Source of the DNA: Silene latifolia
Lineage: Eukaryota > Streptophyta > Magnoliopsida > Caryophyllales > Caryophyllaceae
Direction: 5' to 3'
Assembly (NCBI RefSeq): GCF_048544455.1
Contig: NC_133538.1
Span: forward strand, 454,287,311 to 454,351,310
DNA length: 64,000 bases
Numbering within the stretch: the stretch's first letter is position 1; each line of letters opens with the position of its first letter. This document shows, in pieces, positions 56,701 through 64,000 of the stretch. The notes under the pieces are model-generated. The model saw only the letters and a program-made list of their open reading frames with translations, did no database searches and was not told the origin of the DNA. Position numbers and translations under genes: made by a program.

Positions 56701-57666
56701 TGTTGGAGCTTGTGTCCTCCACAAATTAGTGTGATAACATTTGTAAATCTTTTACAGGTTCACAAGGGTATACTTTGTATTTTAATCAGTTGATTAACGA
56801 TTACCTAATAACGGTTGGCTTGCTAGAAAGTTTGACGTTATTATCATACAGATGGCGGTGATCAACTGGTCCCTAAAGGTCACACCTATAGGATGTGTTT
56901 GAGAGATGTGGTTATAGAAATATAATCACATTGATGCCTTATATGACTAAACAGTTAGTCAATGTGTTGATGAGACAATTATTTAATGAAGATGAAATAA
57001 TATTAGTTGAGACGAATTAACTGTCAATTCGTAAATTGAATATAATAAGTTATATTTAATTAAATGTATGTAATGTTAGCTTGACGAATTAATCATAATT
57101 CGTAATTAAATGTAATCGGTTATATTTAACATCAACAAGATGAATGTGTCATAGTGGTAATAGTGAGGGTACTCAAACCAAGAGGTCATGGGTTCGATCC
57201 TCACTAGATGACAATTTACACATTTTATATATTTTTGGAATAACCGAAAAAAGGAGAAATTAACTCTCTTAATTTCGGTATATGGGCCGAAAATTTGGAA
57301 GGAAAATATCTACCCTATTACACCTTATACTCGGTTTGATAAGGGTATGGTAGATCATAATTTTTCTAACCTAGTTTTGCTCATCATTTTCTCTCATCAG
57401 AAAACACACAAAAACCCTAATATTTACAGAAAATTGGGGATTTCATTCTAGCAATTTTGAGGGGTATTTCTCGGAGCATCTTGAGTGCAACTGATAGGAG
57501 AATATCATTGTGATATTGTTCATAGGCCGAATTAGCTAGGACCGACGGTTATTTCTAATTCTCTTTACCCTTTTGTTTATGTAATTTAATTTTATGACTA
57601 GCATTCATCATGATATATTCGTTATAGTCCTTAAATTCAAAGGGATGCATACAGATAAATCCCACA
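56701..57666 (+). repeat. copia-2 3' LTR
   Basis: 966 bases, TGTTGGAGCTTGTGTC...AAATCCCACA, differing from the 5' LTR by scattered substitutions and small indels. It includes the A-box/B-box pair at 57147-57212. Confidence 0.95.
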
Positions 57667-57937
57667 CAAACACCATCACACAAGCCCACAACATGTCCTC
57701 CAAGGTCTTGATAGTTCTCTCTGTCTGCATATCTGTCGCAAGATGAAAAGCAGTACTCATCTTCAAAGTAGTTCCCATCAATCCTGCAACTCTCTCCAAA
57801 ACCGCGATATGAATCTCGTATCTCTATCTGACACTATATCCTTAGGCACCCCCATGCAAACGAACCACATGCTTCCTATAAGCCAAAGCTAACTGTATCT
57901 TGGTCTAAGTATCTTTCATCGGAAAAAAATGAGTTGA
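57667..57937 (-). pseudogene. Chromodomain element integrase, distal part
   Basis: Minus-strand reading gives GLMGTTLKMSTAFHLATDMQ then TERTIKTLEDMLWACVM, the integrase core just before the copia-2 insertion point. The canonical ATDGQTER reads ATDMQTER. Upstream of it the sequence soon loses similarity and then joins LTR sequence at 57938 through the internal deletion. Confidence 0.88.
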
Positions 57938-59293
57938 CTTACCAGGACCACTTAAGGCATGGGAATGCTACCATCTCGGTTTCCCGAGACAATGTATATC
58001 AAATAGACAATAACGAAACGTACTTTAATAAATAAATTTAAAGTGATACATGTCCAAACCAAAACTGTTAGAAGGAAATACAACCGTTCCAAAATGCTAA
58101 CTCAATAAAGTAAATAAATGTTCAAAACACAGCGGAAGACTTCTAGACATCTCGTGGTGACTCAACCCATCTATCCCAAGTGCTTCCATCTCATACCTGC
58201 TCAATAACTGCTCACCATCCCCGAATGGATCACCACAGTTTTCAAAACATTTAAACGGGGTCAGTTACTAATTACACAAAAAACAATACAACAGAAACAA
58301 TACACAATTATCCAATCTCCATCATAACTCCACACACCTGACTGCACACTAAAGTGTGTAGTCCTGCCAGAATACTCATCGCAACAAGTATAGCACACCG
58401 CTAGTGGGGGACCGCAGCCGTTCCCACATAAGCCCCGCTCATCTCATCCGAGCGATAACCCTTGTTCCTTAATGTGGACATCTCCTCCTATGGCGGGTTC
58501 CACAGAGAGCAAATCAAGGGCGTGAAGCCACTCCCGCAAGTGACTCCACTCAGCTGAGGACGCACCTCGAGAACCACAGACAAACAATCACAACCAACCA
58601 CATTATACAACAACAATTACCAACCACCAATTCCAATACGATATGAATCAACAACAACAAACAACCATAAACAACACTATGTAATCAATAACAAAGTAAG
58701 GAAACCCTACCTGGAATAAGCAACCACGAGACCGTCACAAGCAGCTAATCAGTAATGCTCCTCTACGAAACCTCCTCCTATAATCACATATTCATACAAT
58801 TACCATCTAATCAACAAAACACTCCCAAAACCCCCAATTCCACCCAATTAGGGTTTTAAACAAAATCAACAAAATAATATAAAAACTATACAAGGATCTT
58901 ACCCTTGACACGATGAACTCAACGGCGTAAAGAACACGACGATCCGACAACCTTAGCCTTTGGGATTTGATAATAACGCAAAGAACAAAGCAACATAATT
59001 CTTTTCTCTTTTTGAAAGGTTTTTAGAAAAGTAAAAGTATTTAAGAAAGATGATGAAACCCTTAAATACTAATCACGCGCTATTAACAAAACCCGGCTAA
59101 AAACCCGTAAGACCAACTTACTTGATCGAGTAAGTGACGTACTCGATCGAGTGCCCCTTACTCGATCGAGTGTCACTTGTACTCGATCGAGTACCCATCA
59201 GGCAGACTACTATTTCGTATAAAACATACTTACTCGACAGAGTAAGTCCCACTCGATAGAGTACCCATAGACATGGAAAACCGTAGTATTACA
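57938..59293 (-). repeat. 5' LTR of the chromodomain element, end-truncated
   Basis: 1356 bases matching 47026-48386. It lacks the last 20 or so bases (minus-strand sense), where the internal deletion begins. The palindrome cluster is kept at 59118-59195, with one unit mutated to CTTGATCGAG. Confidence 0.92.
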
Positions 59294-59298
59294 CATTT

Positions 59299-59699
59299 TC
59301 CCTCCAAAATCTCCCACTAATCTCACGAAAAATAAATAAAACTTCCCATAATATAATTCTCTAAATGATTAGGCTAAATATTTTTTTTTTCAAATAAAAG
59401 ATTACGATTTAATATCTCAAAATAAGAATAAATAAATATATTATAAATATGGGATTTTTATTCGAATAAGAATAAATTTAAAAATATGGTAACAAAAAAG
59501 ATTCCTTAAATAATTTACGTAATTTATTTTCGCAGTACATGTTTTACTCATTGCAGTACTATTTACACAAAAGTATCCATTTGATACCCTCCGGCTAAAA
59601 ACAACACTGAACCAATTTCTCTCAATTTTTTTATCATTCAACTATACTTAGATTTCTTCGTTATGGATGAAAATGTAACTATAAAAAATTAATTTAATT
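59299..59699. other. Spacer between two elements, nothing recognised
   Basis: AT-rich, no ORF of note. It is the sequence into which the chromodomain element (left) and copia-3 (right) inserted. Confidence 0.5.
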
Positions 59700-59941
59700 T
59701 GTTAAGTGTATATTAAGGATAATGCAACCATATCAACAATCAGTGCCTAGAATCATGCGTGTAACCTCATGTATACACTTAGTCAAAGTTGTTATTCATT
59801 CTATTATTTTCTCCTATTGTTTTGGAGATTGTTTCCTTAGTTAGGATATTAAGTTTACACTCTATCTTATGTATATAAATAGCAACACAATGTAACAGTA
59901 GGTTTCATCAATCAAATATACAAGTTATTCTAATCTTTACA
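59700..59941 (+). repeat. copia-3 5' LTR (242 bases)
   Basis: TGTTAAGTGTATATT...TCTAATCTTTACA, followed by TGGTATCAAG. A TATA box TGTATATAAATAG lies at 59870-59882. The partner LTR is beyond the window, so the left border is inferred from the TG start. Confidence 0.75.
59870..59882 (+). promoter_or_regulatory. TATA box of copia-3
   Basis: TGTATATAAATAG about 60 bases before the LTR end, the expected place for a short-LTR copia promoter. Confidence 0.7.
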
Positions 59942-59951
59942 TGGTATCAAG
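59942..59951 (+). promoter_or_regulatory. Primer-binding site of copia-3 (initiator-Met type, short match)
   Basis: TGGTATCA directly after the LTR; the match to the tRNA ends after eight or nine bases. Confidence 0.7.
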
Positions 59952-59995
59952 TTTCTTGATCCTAACCATTGTCTTCATACTTCACACGCTCCTCA

Positions 59996-61250
59996 TGGCA
60001 ACCAACTCATTCCTAACCAAGACGAACCAAACAACCCCCTTATCTCCATCTCTTTTCCCAACTGTGTCAAACTCACACCATCAACCTACCAATCGTGACA
60101 TTACCAACTTACTCGCCTTCTCCAAGGCTACGGCCTCTACTCCTTTGTCGATGGCACAAACCCTTGTCCGCCATCCACCGTCATCCCACCCGCCACTGAA
60201 ACCACCCCCAAACCCGAACCAATTCCCAACCCAGCCTATCTGACTTGGTTCAAACAAGACAATCTCATCCTTGGTGTAATAGCCGACACCCTCCATGAAT
60301 CGATTTCCGTCATTATTCTTGATGCAACCACATCTCGAGAAGCGTGGAAAACCCTTGCCCGTACCTATGCCAATCCGTCTCGGGGTCACATCCTCCAAAT
60401 TAAGGATCGAATCCGTCACATTATCCTTGGTGAGAACACAATTACTGACTGCATGATCGCCATCAAAGCTTGCACCGTTCAACTCGCCCATCTCGGTAAG
60501 CCCATGGATGATGTGGATATTACGGCTCAAATCATTCAAGGACTTCACGAAACCCTATACAAACCCGTCATCGATGCAGTTAGAGCTCGAGATCTCCCTA
60601 TCTCGTTTGATGATTTTCATGAAAAACTCATTCAACATGAATTAATCGTCAAACGAGAACCCACTGCCATCACCTTCCCTCCCTCGGCCCACGCTGCAAC
60701 CCGAGGCTATACCCCTTACTACACCCGCCAACCCAACCATCCAAACACCAATTACCAGCCTTCCTATTCCAACAACCGTACCCCATCCAACACCCCTGCA
60801 CCCACCCGCAATAATCAGCCTCCACCCAATAACAACCCTAACCCATTGCTTGGAAAATGTCAAGTTTGTCGTGCCACCGGTCATGTCATTAATGCCTGTC
60901 CGAATTTCAAGAAGGCATACCTAACTGTCGTATTTCCACCACCTCCCCCTCGTCTAAACAGGCCCTATGCTCATACTGCCACTGCTTCTTCATCGTCCAA
61001 CTCGTCCTATCTCATTGACAGTGGTGCATCCAACCACGTTGTCAATGACTTAGAAACCCTCTCCTTCCATGCCCCATACGACGGTCCCGACGATCTCATT
61101 ATTGGCGACTGGTCAGCATTACCCATCACACATCACGGTTCTTTTTCTATTCCTTGTCCCTCTCGATCTCTTAAGTTTAACAATGTCCTTGTTGTCCCTT
61201 CAATTTCTCGAAAACTACTATCTGTTTCGCAATTTTGTAGAATTTGCATC
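59996..61250 (+). pseudogene. copia-3 gag and protease (lightly damaged)
   Basis: ATG 59996 opens MATNSFLTKTNQTTPLSPSL; a shift near 60060 moves to the frame VKLTPSTYQS-stop-HYQLTRLLQGYGLYSFVDG, where TGA replaces the usual Trp codon. From there the frame runs through AYLTWFKQDNLILGVIADTL, EAWKTLARTYANPSRGHILQ and HLGKPMDDVDITAQIIQGLH, a Pro/Asn-rich spacer, an intact CCHC knuckle CQVCRATGHVINACP (60860-60902) and the protease site YLIDSGASNHVVND. It closes near 61240 after SRKLLSVSQF by a shift. Confidence 0.9.
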
Positions 61251-61790
61251 ATTCTCACCCACCTTGTTTTGTTTTAAGGACCGCTCCACGGATGAAATTC
61301 TCCTTCAAGGAACGTTTCAAGACGGTGCTTAACAATGGCAACCCACTCACAACTCTCCTCACACCCTCACCGCAGCCGCATCATCCAGTAGTTTGTGGCA
61401 TGCTCGCTTAGGTCATCCTTCAAATGCTACTCTAAAACGATTAAATTCTATTTATAATTTACGTATTTCGCAATATAATTACTGTAATTCTTGTCTTATT
61501 AATAAAAGCCACAAACTACCTTTTATGTCTTCCGCATTACGATCCACTGCCCCACTCGATATTATTTTTTCCGATGTTTGGACTGCTCCAGTTATTTCTC
61601 ATGACTCGTCAAATACTATATAATTTTTGTTGATCATTTTTCTCACTACTTTTGGTTATATCCAATTAAAAACAAATCCGACACCCTCACTACATTTCAC
61701 CGTTTTAATGCAATATTCGAAAAATATTTCCAAAAGCCAATCCTCCAATTTTATTCGGATAATGGTGGTGAATACCAAAAATTAAATCCG
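61251..61790 (+). pseudogene. copia-3 pre-integrase and integrase N-terminal part (broken)
   Basis: The pre-integrase finger LWHARLGHPSNATLKRL with CNSCLINKSHKLPF is intact. The first catalytic aspartate lies in IIFSDVWTAP (about 61573). A shift near 61621 ends one frame, and the next continues VDHFSHYFWLYPI to FYSDNGGEYQK (second aspartate, about 61757). Together with the following frame it makes up a full integrase core. Confidence 0.87.
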
Positions 61791-64000
61791 ACCTTGCTTG
61801 ATAACGGTATCACCCATCTAACATCTCCACCACACACTCCCGAACACAATGGGTTTGCCGAGCGCCGTCACCCTCACGTGGTTGAAACGGGTCTAGCCCT
61901 TCTAACTCATGGAAATATGCCCACCTCTTTTTGGCCTTACGTCTTTGACGCCGTTACCTACCTTATTAACCATCTTCCTAATCAAACTCTTCAAAATAAA
62001 AACCGATACTCTATTCTCTTTGGCCAAGACCCGAACATCCATAAATTCCGGTCATTCGGTTGCTTGTGCTACCCGTCGCTCCGTCCCTACATACGACACA
62101 AACTTGACCCAAAGTCCCAACCATGTGTCTTTGTTGGATACTCCACCACACAAAGCGCCTACCTATGCTATGATCCGTCTGCCAAGAAACTCTACACATC
62201 CCGTCATGTCCGCTTCTTAGAACATGAATTCCCTTTCTCGACTCTGGCTAAAACCACGATCACACCCCTGTCCTCCACTGACCGTTGGTGCACCCTCACA
62301 ATCCCTCTCCTTGACCCAGCCCTCCCTGTTGCTCCAGCTCCTACTCCCAACCCGCCTGAAACCGTCACCCAACCTGAACCCGACACCCCACCTGCACCCG
62401 AGACCGAAACCCAACGCACCACAAACCCAGAAACCCTTGCTTCTCCTCCACCAGGCCCGTCCTCATCCACTCCCCAAATAAATTCCCTTGTTTCTTCACC
62501 TATCCCACCACCGCCACCTCCGCCTCCGAAACCTCGCCTTATCACCCGTTTAACAAATACCATTGTTAAACCCAACCCTAAATACGCTAAAACCGCCATC
62601 TTACCCTCCCCTCACACCACGCCTACCACCACGAAACAGGCCTTCATCGACCCTCGTTGGCGTGCCGCCATGCTTGACGAGCATCAAGCGCTCCTTCGAA
62701 ATCAAACCTGGTCCCTAGTCCCACGATCCCAAGCTCAAAACGTCATTGGTTACAAATGGGTCTACTATGTGAAATATAAACCCGATGGTACCCTCAAAAA
62801 ACACAAGGCAAGACTCGTTGCCAAGGGTTTTCACCAACGCCTCGGCATCGATTACTCGGAAACTTTCAGTCCCGTTGTAAAACCCGCAACAATTCATCTT
62901 GTTCTATCCCTGACAGTTTCTCACAAGTGGCACCTTCACCAAATTGATGTCAATAATGCGTTTCTCCAGGGACATCTTACCGACTTTGTATTCATGGATC
63001 AACCTCCCGGTTTTGTGGATACGGATAAACCCGATCATGTTTGCAAATTACACAAAGCGATCTATGGGCTCAAACAAGCCCCGCGGGCTTGGTACACCGA
63101 GCTCAAAAGGTATCTCTTAACTCTTAAATTCCATAACTCTGTGTCTGACCCATCTCTCTTCATACTCAAAACCTCCACCACAATTTTATATGTTCTAGTC
63201 TATGTTGACGACATCGTCGTCACCGGTCCTAACCCCTCTCACATTAGAGCATTTATTGACAATATTTCCAAGAAATTCTCCCTTAAAGACTTAGGTCCTT
63301 TGTCTTACTTTTTAGGTGTCGAAGTCACCCCCACCAAGTCCGGTCTTCATCTCAATCAAGCAAAGTATGTGTCTGACCTTCTTCACAAATTTAATATGCA
63401 TGAATGTTCACCAGCTTCGACTCCTAAGCTGCCCCATCCTCCCCTTGCTCCCGAACCTCACTCACCCATTGAAAACATCACCGAATATCGTGTCATAGTC
63501 GGCAGCCTTCAGTATCTATCCCTAACACGACCCGACATAGCCTATCCCGTCAATAAACTCGCTCAATTCCTCACTCACCCCACCAAGACCCACTGGACAG
63601 CCCTTAAATGGGTTCTTTGTTACCTAAATGGTACCCTTCATCTTGGTGTCCATCTCAACAGCAGCTCGCCACTCACACTTCATGCGTTTTACGATGCTGA
63701 TTGGGCTGGCGACCCTACTGATTATGTGTCTACTACGGGGTACGTAGTTTATCTTGTCACCAATCCCATATCATGGTCTTCTAAAAAGCAGTGGGCACTA
63801 TCACAGTCCTCCACCGAGGCTGAGTTTTGAGCCGTAGCTACCACTACTTCTGAAGTTTTGTGGCTCATGTCTCTACTTTCCGAATTGGGTTTTGCTTCGT
63901 CAGTTGCGCCTAGTATATACTGTGACAATCTATCCGCTATGCACTACTCCTAGAATCCGGTTTTCCACTCTCGCATGAAGCATCATGCTATATCCTTTCA
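61791..64000 (+). pseudogene. copia-3 integrase C-terminus, reverse transcriptase and RNase H (partial)
   Basis: A frame of 678 codons starts in integrase (HTPEHNGFAERRHPHVVETG, with the third catalytic acid). It passes a long Pro/Thr-rich linker (62320-62540) and then the RT: KARLVAKGFHQRLGIDYSET, IDVNNAFLQGHLTDFVFMDQ, AIYGLKQAPRAWYTELKRYL and the catalytic YVDD (63201-63212). RNase H begins AFYDADWAGDPTDYVSTTGY. Stops at about 63828 (after STEAEF) and 63952 (MHYS-stop-NPVFHSRMKHH) break the last part. Up to 63827 this frame is intact. Confidence 0.93.

Larger units (their letters stand above)
49347..57666 (+). mobile_element. copia-2: Ty1/copia retrotransposon, recent but defective
   Basis: It is complete in outline: 5' LTR 49347-50325, primer site, long leader, gag-pol, polypurine tract and 3' LTR 56701-57666. 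A perfect target duplication CAAAC flanks it (49342-49346 and 57667-57671). The LTRs are nearly identical (979 and 966 bases), which implies a young insertion. It lies inside the integrase of the chromodomain gypsy element. The coding part has frameshifts, stops and deletions in integrase and RNase H, so it must have moved with help from another copy, or decayed through errors of reverse transcription. Confidence 0.95.
47005..59293 (-). mobile_element. Chromodomain (Tekay-like) Ty3/gypsy element, minus strand, internally deleted and split by copia-2
   Basis: Two LTRs (47005-48386 and 57938-59293) are nearly identical and are flanked by a perfect duplication CATTT (47000-47004 and 59294-59298). 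The internal remnant between them, after removal of copia-2, codes on the minus strand for the end of integrase and a chromodomain, with a polypurine tract next to the left LTR. So the left LTR is the 3' LTR. Primer site, gag, protease, RT and most of integrase are missing: the right LTR has lost its last 20 or so bases and joins integrase sequence at 57937. Deletion therefore removed everything between the 5' LTR and integrase. Confidence 0.93.
59700..64000 (+). mobile_element. copia-3: Ty1/copia element of Ale/Retrofit type, cut by window end
   Basis: A short LTR (59700-59941) is followed by a primer site, gag, protease, integrase, RT and RNase H in copia order, with the window ending inside RNase H. 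The short LTR, the proline-rich linker between integrase and RT, and the compact gag fit the Ale/Retrofit lineage, unlike copia-1 and copia-2. Codon use is GC-richer than in its neighbours. A few stops and frameshifts are present, fewer than in copia-1. Confidence 0.9.

Overview
The window looks like nuclear DNA of a flowering plant, almost certainly a eudicot. It is AT-rich, has no operon-like gene packing, and about nine-tenths of it is transposable elements nested inside one another. The families are typical of angiosperms: Ty1/copia and Ty3/gypsy LTR elements, a plant L1 with a DUF4283-like ORF1 and a C-terminal RNase H, a Cassandra-type 5S-bearing LTR, and a CACTA end. Palindromes of the ACTCGATCGAGT type recur in several LTRs; I associate these with Caryophyllaceae such as Silene, but that is a weak inference. 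No intact cellular gene is certain.

Layout. 1-14775: a non-autonomous LTR element (LTR-A) with LTRs of about 4 kb. Its 5' LTR is cut by the window edge and carries a 4.1 kb DNA transposon inserted in an (AT)n tract; that transposon holds exons of a lysophosphatidate acyltransferase gene. Its 3' LTR carries a truncated non-LTR retroelement inserted in a (TTA)n tract. 14776-35493: a copia element (copia-1) into whose 5' LTR LTR-A jumped. It is further split by an L1 (15371-21120), an internally deleted Ogre/Tat/Athila-like gypsy element (23131-27882, TSD ATTTG) and an inverted solo LTR (30636-31902, TSD ATTTC). 35494-38432: a CACTA end, a pair of related small minus-strand genes (one split by a Cassandra solo LTR with TSD ATAGC), and the start of a 50-bp tandem repeat.

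38433-43032: a solo gypsy LTR carrying a non-LTR retroelement whose reverse transcriptase is followed by a CCHC finger and a restriction-like endonuclease motif, seated in a (TAA/TAG)n tract. 43033-45152: more of the 50-bp repeat, broken by a second LTR fragment. 45153-47004: low-copy-looking DNA with a third small minus-strand (pseudo)gene that has a TATA box. 47005-59293: a minus-strand chromodomain gypsy element (Tekay-like, TSD CATTT) whose integrase is split by copia-2 (49347-57666, TSD CAAAC). 59700-64000: a short-LTR copia element (Ale/Retrofit-like, copia-3) that runs off the right edge.

The most interesting items are: the endonuclease-tailed non-LTR element found twice in trinucleotide microsatellites; the gene-capturing DNA transposon in the (AT)n tract; palindrome clusters in the U3 of several LTR families; a tRNA-like promoter inside the copia-2 LTRs; and the small minus-strand gene family. 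All coding regions of the mobile elements carry stops, frameshifts or deletions, so none looks autonomous as it stands.
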